Source: Lytechinus variegatus (taxonomy: Eukaryota; Echinodermata; Echinoidea; Temnopleuroida; Toxopneustidae). From it: a stretch of 64,000 nt of DNA. The DNA is taken from positions 34,055,847-34,119,846 of the forward strand of contig NC_054751.1 of NCBI RefSeq assembly GCF_018143015.1, read 5' to 3'. Shown here piece after piece: positions 31,601 to 41,100 of this stretch (its first letter is position 1; each line of letters begins with the position of its first letter). The notes beneath the pieces are model-generated. The model was not told the origin of the DNA. It saw nothing but the letters and a program-made list of their open reading frames with translations, and made no database searches. Made by a program: the position numbers and the translations under genes.

Positions 31601-34600
31601 AAAGCATATCAAATATGATTTAGAGCTTATACTATAACATTATACTTTAAGTATAATCTCCAAATTGTATTTAATGTGCTTCATTATCACTGAAATGAAA
31701 AAAAAGAGGGTTTCAACGTGTCTTTTTATGTAAAAATGTATCATTAGGTGACCAAAACACCAGTGGAGGCCATTAAGTACATTTATTCGACGTTGACCTC
31801 ATATGTCATACAACTTCCAGTATTGCTGATGTGGTTTACGGTACACCATGTGGAGTGTTATAGAAACAGTGGATAGAAGAAGAAGAGAAGAAGTGGATAG
31901 GCGAGAAAGTGGAGATTTGAGAGTAGAGTATTCTTTCTTGAAAATAGTCCTGAAAAGGACTGTAAACCAGAAGGAATGTTGAGTGAGAACAGCTTGAGTA
32001 GTAGAGCTGATGAGGAGATGCTGGCTTGAGTCGGCGAGTAGAGATGATGAGTATTCGACGTTGACCTCATATGTCATACAACTTCCATTATGTACTCTTA
32101 GGTATTGCCTGGGTATGTCCCAGTATTTCTTAGTACTTCCCATAATTTCTTACCTAGGTGGAAAATACAGGAATTTCCCATGAAATTGCCAAGTGCTAAC
32201 CCTGACTAATACCACAGTCACATTTGTTCTACGGCGGCCGTACGGCGAGTTGAAAACAGCCGTTTTAACACATGTTTAACATTTTTTTGTACCAGCTAAA
32301 TATAGATGGTTTGAATAGAAATGAATAAAACGGCTGTTTTCGACTCGCCATACAGCAGCCGTAGACGGTAGAGCAAATGTGACCAAGGTATAACTGATTC
32401 ATTTTCTTGTGATGACATCCTTCCTAAATTCTATTTCTTTTCAATACATTCTATGCAGCCCTGACAAGGTTTGGTGCAAGAAATTGTTACACAGAAACAA
32501 GACGTAATCTAAGGATTAACAAAGACACCAAGGTTATCTGCCAGGGAATCACAGGCAAACAGGTCAGTGTTTTTGATGGAAATGTTCTGATGTCCAGTTT
32601 TGCTTGGGGCATGGTACAATGCTATTCTAAAACTGTATAAGAAACCAAAAATACAAAAAAATTTATATACAATGTATGTTTCTTGTGTTGACTCTTTCTC
32701 CATGTTATGATGACGATGATATTATTTTTCATTATTCTTAGACAATTATTTTGCCATTTTGAGGCGTTAATTACGTATTAAAATCTAGCAATTAATGTAA
32801 TTCTATGATGACGATATTGTTTTTCATTATTCTTAGACAATTATTTTGCCATTTTGAGGCGTTAATTACGTATTAAAATCTAGCAGTTAATGTAATTCTA
32901 TGATGACGATGATATTGTTTTTCATTATTCTTAGACAATTGTTTAGCCATTTTGAGGCGTTAATTACGTATTAAAATGTAGCAATTAATGTAATTTTATG
33001 AGATTTCATATAAACTGAAAGAGCAATGTGAATTTTATTTTTGTCTGGCTCGGTTGCTACATGTATGTGCTTAAAATAGTTTATAAAAAACAAGGAGAAA
33101 CTTGGATCTATTTAATGGACTGATAGTTATGTGTATGATATGATATACAGACCCATCATGATAAATGATATTTATTGATATATCAGGGTGCGTTCCATAC
33201 AACTCAAGCCCTTGAGTATGGTACTAAGATGGTAGGAGGTGTTACACCAGGCAAGAGTGGCCAGGTATCTTGTGGACTACCAGTCTTTGATTCTTGTCAT
33301 GAGGTAAGCTTTATAACTAATCAACATACACCACCCAGGATGGCAAATGAGTTTCAAACTGTTTGATAATGTTATGCAGTGGCGTGTATATGAAGTGCCA
33401 AATCACAAATGCAAAGTTTTTCCTGATGATTTAACAAATTGAAATAAAATATATTGGGTAAAAACATGTGTTATTGGGATAGAATAATTATTGATGATTG
33501 CATTCTGTTTACCAAGAATCTTGTTTTGGATTGGTCAAATCTTATGAATGTTTCACCAATGCAGTTTATCTTTCATTTGATAATCATCACTCATGGTGAT
33601 GAAACTTTTGTATTTCATTGATAACTTCAGCCTATAGAATTGTAATGCCATTAATGCATTTTTTATTTATTTGAGCATTGTGTTATTAACTAGAATTGTT
33701 GTTGTAACCATTCTCCCCAGAAGTCATAAAATTTAGTTTTAGTTTTCTTCATATTTTTACCGTTGTTGTTGTTAATGTTAAATTTGTTGATATTACTGTA
33801 CTGTTATTATAATCAATTGATCATCATTGTCATCATTGTTCATATTCCTCTGTATAATTACTCTATGCAGGCTAAAGAAAAGACTGGTTGTGATGCATCT
33901 GTTATTTATGTCCCTGCTCCGTTTGCGGCTGCTGCTGTTATGGAAGCCATTGATGCAGAGATCGGATTGGTAGTCTGCATCACAGAGGGTATCCCACAAC
34001 AAGACATGGTCAAAGTTAAACATAGACTTATGAGACAAAATAAGACCAGGCTTGTCGGACCCAATTGCCCAGGAATCATTGCAGTAAGTCATATGTCACA
34101 GTGTGTAGCCTGATTGTGATGGATGAAGTTTGTTTTTAAACATTTTTTTTAAGTGATTGTTTTAAAGAAATGTTGTAAATTGATTTAAAACATCTCTTAA
34201 AATTTGTTTGAAAACATGTCATTGATGTAAGCAATTTGGAATGGGTAAGAGATGTATGACTGCAAATTTTGAGTGAAGAACTTATAGCTAATGGATCGTT
34301 GTTTAAATCCTTATTAAAAATTACCCGATTTACACTCCCACAATATGTTGTAATCTAAAGCACTTAATAAAGGCGAAATTTCAAAATAATAATATATGAA
34401 TTTAATTGAGATAATATGAATGATATCACAACCCTCTGACTAAAATTATGTATGCCGGTATTTCAATTCAAGTCAATTATTTTCAATTCCGATAAAAAAA
34501 TATGTACAGAGTAATGCATGTGGGCATAATAACTGATTGTCAAAACAAAAAGAGACATAATAAAAATATACATGTAAACATGCCTATGTTACATAAAGTG

Positions 34601-37542
34601 ATAAAGAGATATTAAGAAAAGGATGGAATTGAGGAATACTGCAAGAAAACATTAAGTTTTTGTCGAGGCAGTAATCCTACAAGAGAAAGTCATAGAATTG
34701 AAGAATTAAAAACATTTTTTAGAAAGGAATATGAGAAGAAAATTAAAATAAATTAAAATACATTGAAATACATTTGAATATATAATAAATACAAAGCAAG
34801 GATTTACAACAGAATGATATAGAATGATAACTTGTACTCCATCTTTTATGTTTTTCAGCCCGGAGCTTGTAAGATTGGTATCATGCCAGGTCATATTCAT
34901 AAAGAAGGGAAGATCGGTATCGTCTCTCGATCAGGAACACTCACGTATGAAGCAGTCGCACAGACAACCGCTGTAGGTCTTGGCCAGACATTGTGTGTTG
35001 GTATGTTTAATATACTGTATGTATTGTGATAATTGATAAATCTTTTCTGCTTCATTATTTTTATTTCTGTTGTCTTTTGATCTGTCATCATCTCTTTCTG
35101 TATGTGTTTGTGTGTGTGCATTTCTCTCTCTCTCTCTCTCTCTTTGTTGCTCTTTCTCTATCCTTATTTTCCAATTACAGAAAATGTAGTAATTCACAAT
35201 TTACCTTCATATCAGATTTTCTGATCAGAATTTCAAACAAATTTCATTTACAAAGATAATTTTGACACTTTTCACTTTCATTATTCACCTTTACCTTGAT
35301 GAGTGTGCATTGAGAGAAGAGTTGGTGAGCTGATGGATGAAAGTTCCTCTCATATGACCCGAGGTCAAGAATAATGCTGGCAAAATAAAATGTGACCTCA
35401 ACTTCTGCCTTGACTCCATAGGTTTAGGGAATAATTGTTCTTTATTCACCAACTGAACTGTAATTGACTGTCTTTGTTTCTTTAGGTATTGGAGGAGATC
35501 CTTTCAATGGAACCAACTTTGTAGATTGTTTAGATATCTTCCTTGATGACCCTACTACCGAGGGCATTGTATTGATTGGTGAGATTGGTGGAGGAGCCGA
35601 AGAGAAGGCTGCAGAGTTCCTCAAGCAACATAATTCAGTGAGTCTAAATCCCAGCGTGCATTATACAATCTATTTATGATCCAAATTTTAAAAAAAATGT
35701 ATGAAATCTTTTTTTAATGGCTATGGTTCTTTATAGTTGTATGGATATTGAATTTGAATTTCTATGCTGTTCTGAGTCTTTAGAAATAAAATTGAATTAA
35801 ATTCCAAATCATAGTGATGTCTGTTGACTCAGCTACCAGCTGCAATGTGAAGCCGATTTGGACTGTACTCTGACCACAAGTCAAATGTCACGAGTTTACT
35901 TGTGCAAACTTTTAAGTGATTTGTTAAAATTAAATTGTCCCAGGTGAATTATAAAATGTGCAGCAGGCTTTACATATTACCACCCTACTTAAAGGAGAAT
36001 GAAACCATTGGATTAAGATAGCTTGTGTGAAAACAGAAAAATCAAAGAAACAGATCAACAAAAGTTTGAGAAAATCTGACAAATAACGAGAAAGTTATGA
36101 GCATTTGAATATTGCGATCACTAATGCTATGGAGATAGCAAATTGGCAATGCGACAAAGATGTGTGATGTCACTTGTGAACAACTCTCCCCATTACTTTA
36201 GTATATATTTCCCTTGAATTGCTTCTTTTATCACATCTATCCATAGATCATGTGTTCTTTCTACATGAGGGCAAGTAATACATATTTTTTAAGAATACAT
36301 CATGGATAGAGAGTTTGTATCATCATAAGAAAAAGCAAAAAGAGACATTTTGAGGGTATTTTATAGTCCACCAAAGGGAAAGTTGTTCATCAGTGACATC
36401 ACACATCCTTGTCGCATTGCCAATGGGAGGATCTCCATAGCATTAGTGATTGCTATATTAAAATGCTCATAACTTTCTCATTATTTGTCCGATTTTTCTC
36501 AAACTTTCTTTATTCTTATTCTTTGATTTTTCTGTTTCTACACAGGCCTATTTGTTCCAAAGGTTTCATTCCCCTTTAAATCCCATGTTTGCAAAAAAAA
36601 AAGATTTAATTATTTGAAAATGGATATCCTAGACTCTAAAATGTGATAAAATTTGTTTAAATTGATAAACCGATATAAGTACTTGATTCAATGTTTAATA
36701 GTTTTAGTGTGGATTTCAAAGAGCAAGATTTTTTTTTTAATTTAAGGTTCACTCAAGCTTAAGATCTTACATCACAGCAGCAGAAACAAGGTCCTGACCA
36801 TCTCAAGGGTTAGGCATCAACGTAGTGATATCTATTTCAATAGATTTATTATCCATTGTAGAAATCATATCATGACTTCATTTATTTGATTGTCTTAATT
36901 TTATAGGGTCCTGATGCTAAGCCAGTAGCAGCATTCATTGCTGGTTTGACGGCTCCACCCGGCAGGAGAATGGGACATGCTGGAGCTATCATCTCAGGTG
37001 GAAAGGGTGGAGCTACGGAGAAGATCCAAGCCTTGAAGGATGCGGGTGTCGTCGTCACTATGTCTCCAGCACAAATGGGAACAACAATACTTAAAGTAAG
37101 TCCATTGCTCTTATGCATTTTTTTTTTTTACTATTGTTCAGCTACTTAAGTTTAAAAGAAAAAAGATATAGAATATGATTTGGTGGACAGTTAGATTTAA
37201 AAGACTGAATATGCCCTGGAAATGCAAAATTTCCTCAAACTTTAGATATTTATTCAATGACCATAAAAAGAGAAAATGATCCATTGATGAAGCATATGTA
37301 TATAATTTTGTTCTTATATGAAATATTTCACAAAAATGTGTTTGAATAGTGTTATGAAGAAACAAGACACAATACATATTTCAAGTGAACTTTAATAAAG
37401 TATAAACATGTATTTCATTTTAGACTATTAGCCATACATTCTGTTCAATGATTTTCATGGTAGTAAAATGATATCTGATTTTCTTTTATTTTCATCACTT
37501 TTTATTTTTGTACAGGAAATGGAAAAGATTGGCCAGGCATGA
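19640..37542 (+). CDS. SUCLG1: Succinyl-CoA ligase [ADP/GDP-forming] subunit alpha, mitochondrial
   Basis: Exons are 19640-19676, 32459-32562, 33187-33303, 33871-34083, 34859-35000, 35486-35637, 36907-37095 and 37516-37542, totalling 981 nt and 326 residues (human 346). All phases agree. The N-terminus, [20 protein letters not shown], is Arg-rich without acidic residues, as expected of a mitochondrial presequence. The CoA-binding fold follows ([20 protein letters not shown]), then [38 protein letters not shown] and [20 protein letters not shown]. The phosphohistidine loop RRMGHAGAI has its His at residue 279. The enzyme interconverts succinyl-CoA and succinate with nucleotide phosphorylation in the TCA cycle, pairing with SUCLA2 or SUCLG2. 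Intron 1 spans 12,782 bp and holds most of the repeats in the window. Confidence 0.97.
20045..20821. mobile_element. Long foldback element, arms about 290 bp, SUCLG1 intron 1
   Basis: The left end GGCAGTGTATACAGCCACAC is mirrored at the right end (GTGTGGCTGTATACACTGCC). The arms share the motif CACACGCGTGTGG, itself palindromic and present three times in all, and match for almost their full length, around a unique centre of about 190 bp. Reading frames in the two arms are mirror shadows, not genes. Confidence 0.9.
21248..21316. other. Alternating CG/CA tract, potential Z-DNA
   Basis: Runs such as TTGCGCGCGCGTGCGCATTA and CACGCGCGCGTGCGCGCAAC alternate purine and pyrimidine in an otherwise AT-rich intron, immediately before the satellite array. 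Confidence 0.6.
21320..23745. repeat. Satellite array, about 16 units of 143-163 bp, SUCLG1 intron 1
   Basis: The repeated landmarks are AACGGACAATCAGGAACGTT, TTATATACCTTCCGTTATGA, ACTCCCGTCCTCCAAAAGGA and TAAATATCTCAGATTACTAA. Unit starts fall near 21322, 21490, 21652, 21811, 21962, 22112, 22270, 22424, 22571, 22732, 22874, 23019, 23178, 23320, 23465 and 23625. The edge units are the most diverged. There is no coding frame across units. Confidence 0.95.
23813..24846. mobile_element. PIF/Harbinger-like DNA transposon with TTA target duplication
   Basis: The ends GGCTGCGTTTAT-CGAC and, inverted, GTCGAATAAACGCACCC are flanked by TTA at 23810-23812 and 24847-24849. The subterminal regions carry many copies of GAATCATGATT, a likely transposase-binding repeat. 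The interior encodes a broken Myb/SANT-like protein on the minus strand but no DDE nuclease. A TTA duplication plus a Myb/SANT gene fits PIF/Harbinger. Confidence 0.75.
24100..24476 (-). pseudogene. Degenerate Myb/SANT-like DNA-binding protein gene of the Harbinger-like element
   Basis: One frame (24231-24476) gives [17 protein letters not shown] and GIHINKT, the first half of a Myb/SANT-like domain. The next frame (24100-24315) gives [20 protein letters not shown] followed by RSGGG and a PFWF stretch, the second half. The halves lie in different frames near 24310-24330, so the gene has at least one frameshift. In Harbinger elements this protein helps bring the transposase to the ends; no transposase gene is present here. 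Confidence 0.6.
24850..27170. other. SUCLG1 intron 1 stretch with no recognised gene or repeat boundary
   Basis: AT-rich sequence with short poly-C and poly-A runs. The open frame 26519-27079 (+, 186 codons) has no recognisable domain and low-complexity composition. Confidence 0.5.
27180..27530. other. GC-rich island with repeated GCGTGGCGC motif, SUCLG1 intron 1
   Basis: Between 27400 and 27525 the motif GCGTGGCGC occurs five times, twice as TTACGCGTGGCGC, and the run ends with GCGCCACGCGT, its inverse. TTACGCGTGGCGC also occurs at 21194, beside the satellite. Confidence 0.6.
27800..28240. mobile_element. Foldback repeat, about 440 bp, AT-rich
   Basis: Complementary landmarks in mirror order are CATTGAAT / ATTCAATG, TTCATAAGTAA / TTACTTATGAA, GAGCTTGTAATTT / AAATTACAAGCT and AAGACATGAATCCT / AGGATTCATGTCTT. 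The arms have drifted by small indels. There is no coding potential. Confidence 0.7.
28994..30112. mobile_element. Non-autonomous element made of five tandem 160-190 bp modules with DR1 motifs
   Basis: It opens with GTCTCACCTGCGAAGCAAAG, a GGC-repeat stretch and AAATCTTAACCTGGGGTTAA. It closes with GATGCAGGTGAGACGGCCAG and AGGCATTCCACTTGT. TCTCACCTGC and GCAGGTGAGA form short terminal inverted repeats. Each module runs from TAACTT...TATGGA through AAACTTGGACAT, AATCAAGTATCACTGAACAT, TCACATGACCAAGGTCAAAG to TCAATGAACTTTGGCC. A second copy is at 62732-63445. Confidence 0.85.
31784..32087. repeat. Segment bounded by 36-bp perfect direct repeats, 268-bp period
   Basis: TATTCGACGTTGACCTCATA and the following 16 bases occur at 31784-31819 and again at 32052-32087. 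The 232 bp between them include a histone-type 3' end signal on the minus strand (31932-31961). No coding sequence is recognised. Confidence 0.8.
31932..31961 (-). promoter_or_regulatory. Candidate histone-type 3' stem-loop plus downstream element
   Basis: On the minus strand AGTCCT-TTTC-AGGACT (six-base stem, four-base loop) is followed after five bases by CAAGAAAGA. Sea urchin histone mRNAs end with GGYYCT-TTTC-AGRRCC and carry a purine-rich CAAGAAAGA box that pairs with U7 snRNA. The first stem pair is A-T instead of G-C, the ACCA after the stem is absent, and no histone reading frame lies upstream. Confidence 0.4.
32212..32391. mobile_element. MITE, second copy of the 4083-4238 family
   Basis: It shares CAGTCACATTTGTTCTACGG, CGGCCGTACGGCGAG and AAAACAGCCGTTTTAACA with the LAP3-intron copy, with a slightly longer loop. 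It ends about 70 bp before SUCLG1 exon 2. Confidence 0.85.
32705..33000. repeat. Three tandem copies of a 95-98 bp unit, SUCLG1 intron 2
   Basis: Each unit reads ATGATGACGATGATATT, TTTTTCATTATTCTTAGACA, TTTTGAGGCGTTAATTACGT, ATTAAAATCTAGCAATTAAT. Copies differ at few bases, so the triplication is recent. Confidence 0.95.
35119..35145. repeat. (TC)n microsatellite, SUCLG1 intron 5
   Basis: A run of about 12 CT dinucleotides. Confidence 0.9.
35989..36578. mobile_element. Foldback MITE, about 590 bp, SUCLG1 intron 6
   Basis: It starts TTAAAGGAGAATGAAACCAT and ends with the inverse GGTTTCATTCCCCTTTAA. Matching internal blocks include GTGATGTCACTTGTGAACAAC / GTTGTTCATCAGTGACATCAC and CTCATAACTTTCTC. 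It is non-coding. Confidence 0.85.
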
Positions 37543-40276
37543 ACCCTGTAGAAGAAGACAAGTTTTAACAACCATCATATGAATAGCATTTCACTATTTA
37601 ATAGGGAAAATATATTCATATGGGAATCAAATTTTGAAAATGATATCTGATTTTCACAAACGAAATAATAATAGGGTATTATATCAAAGTTGTCTTGTAG
37701 ATTTGAAATATTTTGTGTGATTTATTGATTTAGATATTAATTGAAATATCCCTTCCTGTTATCAAATTTTATCAAGTGAATTGAATGTAAACATAACAAT
37801 ATAAAACGCAAATTAAGTGGTAACTGATGTATGATATCATCTACCCCAGCTTGATGTTGAGCTCAATCCAGGTACCCTGGTTTGCTACTTGTGTGCATAC
37901 AAACTTTGAAAAGTTAGCAATGAAAATGTATTCAAATTGAGTAAACCATATATAACGCTGCCAGCAGCAGTTATTACAAAGAGGAGAACTTGTCAATGTA
38001 CTTTTTCTTGATTATATTATATGTGAATTACAATTTGAAGGTAAGATTTGAAATCATTTTTCTAAGAAGTAAGATGTTCTCATCTTATTGACAAGATTGC
38101 ATGAGAATACTAATTATCCAGTTGATTGAATACTTGTTCTGTAGCATTCCACAAAGCCACATATGAAACAAAGAAAGAATCTGGGGTGTTAAGATCTGAA
38201 AGTTTTGCTCATATATCCATCATGCATTTTATCTTGTCAATTATTTGATCTCCTTCAAAGAAATTGTGCGAGGCGAAAGTCACAGTTTTATTATGTAGAC
38301 TGTACTCATACAAACTTAACCTCAATATTTTAAATAGAAATAATGTCAACCTCAATATAGAAATGAGGTTGCAACAAAGTCCTGAATATATGATGGTTTC
38401 TGTAAAGATGTACAGATATATCACAGATATGCTTGGGGTCACTGAGCTTGCTTGTTAAGCCCAGGGTATTAACAGCAACTAGGAGAAGAGAGAAATAGTG
38501 AAGGAAAATTGAGATATTTTCTCTTTTTATGGTTGAATAAATTTATTGTTCCATTGTATTGATGCAATTTTGTTTATCCTGGTTATATTTTTAAAAATAA
38601 GTGGGATGGAAATGACAAGAATAGAAGAGAGAAAGTGTGTATGAGTGAGGAGTGAGAGACAGAAGGGAGAGAGAGGGAGGGTTACCAAAGCTGAGTGGAA
38701 AAGAGAAATAGATAACCAAATAAAAGAGGACACTTAGACCTCAAAAGACTGGGCTATTTTGCCACCTAAAGGCATGGGGGCTGAATGACACCCCCCTTGA
38801 TTTCTTGGCTGTTGACCTCACAGCCATAATTGAATTTTTTTTACCCAAAACACTACTGTTGATCAGAATGAAAAAATATTCATAATTATATTCATGAATT
38901 TTTGGCACAAAATTCTACAAAAATGTTTATGTAGCCAAATTTGTCCCGGTCTTTGTAGGCCCGGTTTGTAGGGTTGAATAAATAAACCAGAAGAGAAATG
39001 AGGGAAAAGAGATAAAAGTACATGATGAAAATATTGGAAAGAGAGAAAGAAAGAGCAGGATGAATGACGGGAGGAGACAGAACATACGAGGAAAAACAAA
39101 CAAATGGAACTATACCTATGAGGATATTCAATAGGGTCTTGTGAAAAAAGTTAAGTATGAGAGATTAATAAACACTGAGTAGAACTTAACTTATACCAAT
39201 GCAAGAAGGGTAGCAAGCAAGCTTTAAAATAATTGAAATTTGAAATAGTTTACTTTGAAATTATGGGTCCATGTTAAAGAGGTAAAGGGGCCCTTTATCA
39301 GACCTTGTAGAAAAGAGAATGATCAGAATTGGGTTGATTATAACCAGCAAATGAGGGGGGGATGTGATACAGAATAATGCAATAATGATAGCGATGGTGA
39401 TGTCTTATTGAGTGCACCACACTGTCTAAATATGGCGCTAGAAAAACTTCAAATATACCGTGCAAATGTAAATAAATTCAACAAAGACATCTTATATCTT
39501 GCCACTAATATCTTATTACCCTCCTCGCACCTATCTGTCACTCTTGCTGCCAATGTTATGACCCACTGCCTCAGATACATTCTTAAAATTCATCATATTC
39601 GCTTAGAGAAATTACTTCAACACAACAACCAACCTGCGGATGGCCGCTACTCCTCGAATACCGGGGAAAGAACAACAAAGAAGAAAAAGTTGATACAAAA
39701 GGGTACACGATTTCTAAAAGTACAATTTTGCATCACCCACTAGAGTTCCGAGCTACATCCTGGTGGCCGGGTCTGGTGCCCTCCTGCTTGCTGCTCCACT
39801 CACTGATATTTTAAGGAGCAAGCCCGGATAGCTTAGTTCTATATTTCAAAGGGAAAGGGGGGGGGGGCTATATTAGCAAGAATAAGGGACCTTCAAATCA
39901 ATACATAAATAATAAAAAAAACGGGCAAGTTGATTGGGTCATATGTATAATCGAGAGAGGGCCGATTTACATCTGGAAGGACGCGGGGAGGAAGGTGGAG
40001 CAAATTTTTATTTTTCATATCTCACCTTCAAGGTGAGATATGAAAAATAAAAATTTGCTAATGAAACCTTAATTGATGCAAATGAAATGCACATTCGCAG
40101 GAAAGTTATTGGAATCAAAGATTTATATGATCTATTTATGGAGAAAAAATGAGAGAGACTCCCCAATCCACTGAATATAATCCTTTCTGATAGCATTTGT
40201 TTTTTCATTAATCCTTTACAAAATAAGCCATGGTAAAAAGCCGGGGTAAAAAGCTGATGTCAACTTCCTCGTAAAC
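37543..40276. other. SUCLG1 3' UTR and spacer
   Basis: AATAAA at 38537-38542 is a plausible SUCLG1 polyadenylation signal. Purine-rich low-complexity patches lie at 38600-38710 and 38995-39090. The 111-codon open frame 39408-39743 (+) has no recognisable domain. Confidence 0.45.
40000..40058. other. Perfect 59-bp palindrome (29-bp arms, 1-base centre)
   Basis: GCAAATTTTTATTTTTCATA and TCTCACCTT, then C, then the exact reverse complement. The symmetry stops abruptly on both sides. Confidence 0.9.
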
Positions 40277-40887
40277 TTAAAGGACAAGTCCAACCCAACA
40301 AAAACTTGATTTGAATAAAAAGAGAAAAATTCAACAAGCATAACACTGAAAATTTCATCAAAATCGGATGTAAAATAAGAAAGTTATGACATTTCAAAAT
40401 TTCGCTTCATTAAAAAAAAACAGTTGTATGAACGAGCCAGCTACATCCAAATGAGAGAGTCGATGATGTCATCCACTCACTATTTCTTTTGTTTTTTATT
40501 GTTTGAAAAATGAAATATTTTGATTTTCTCGTTGTCATGTGAAATGAAGTTTCATTCCTCCCTGAACACTTGGAATTCCATTATTTTAACATTTTGTGCT
40601 TCAGGCAAGGAGGTCCTAATCGTCAAATTCGTAAAAATTGAAATATTGTATAATTCAAACAATAAAAACAAAAGAAATAGTGAGTGAGTGACATCATCAA
40701 CTCTCTCATTTGGATGTAACTGGCTCGTTCATATAACTATTTCGTTAAAAATAAGCCAGCGAAACTTTGAAATGTCATAACTTTCTTATTTTACATCCGA
40801 TTTTGATAAAATCTTCAGCATTGTGCTTGTCTGATTTTTCTCTATGGATTCAAATCAACATTTTTCTGAGGTGGAATTGACCTTTAA
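40277..40887. mobile_element. Foldback MITE, 'TTAAAGGACAAGTCC' family, copy 1
   Basis: The left arm is AAGGACAAGTCCAACCC, ACTTGATTTGAATAAAAAGA, AATTTCATCAAAATCGGATG, AAGAAAGTTATGACATTT. The right arm repeats these inverted, down to GAGGTGGAATTGACCTTTAA. Further copies are at 51949, 58040 and 58921. Confidence 0.9.
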
Positions 40888-41100
40888 GTGTATTGTACTT
40901 CACTTTGACATATTTGATCTGTAAGGGGTAAAATGAATTGTTAAATGTCAAAAGATCCTTCGGAAAAAATTGGATGCCTCGCAGATCGCATTCACGTATC
41001 GTCAGGCATGAAAGGGGTGTGTCAAATTTTGTTTACATGCTATCGCTAGACTATACGCGGTCACATGTGTGCGAGAGGAGTTTTGTAATCGCCATCAATA

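Noticed and set aside
31784-32087. Retrozyme or short terminal-repeat element with a hammerhead ribozyme
   Set aside because: CTGATGAG is present at about 32008 but no GAAA core or helix partners follow, and no primer-binding site was seen.
39408-39743. 111-codon open frame on the + strand
   Set aside because: No recognisable family and no flanking gene structure. Kept only as a mention in the spacer entry.
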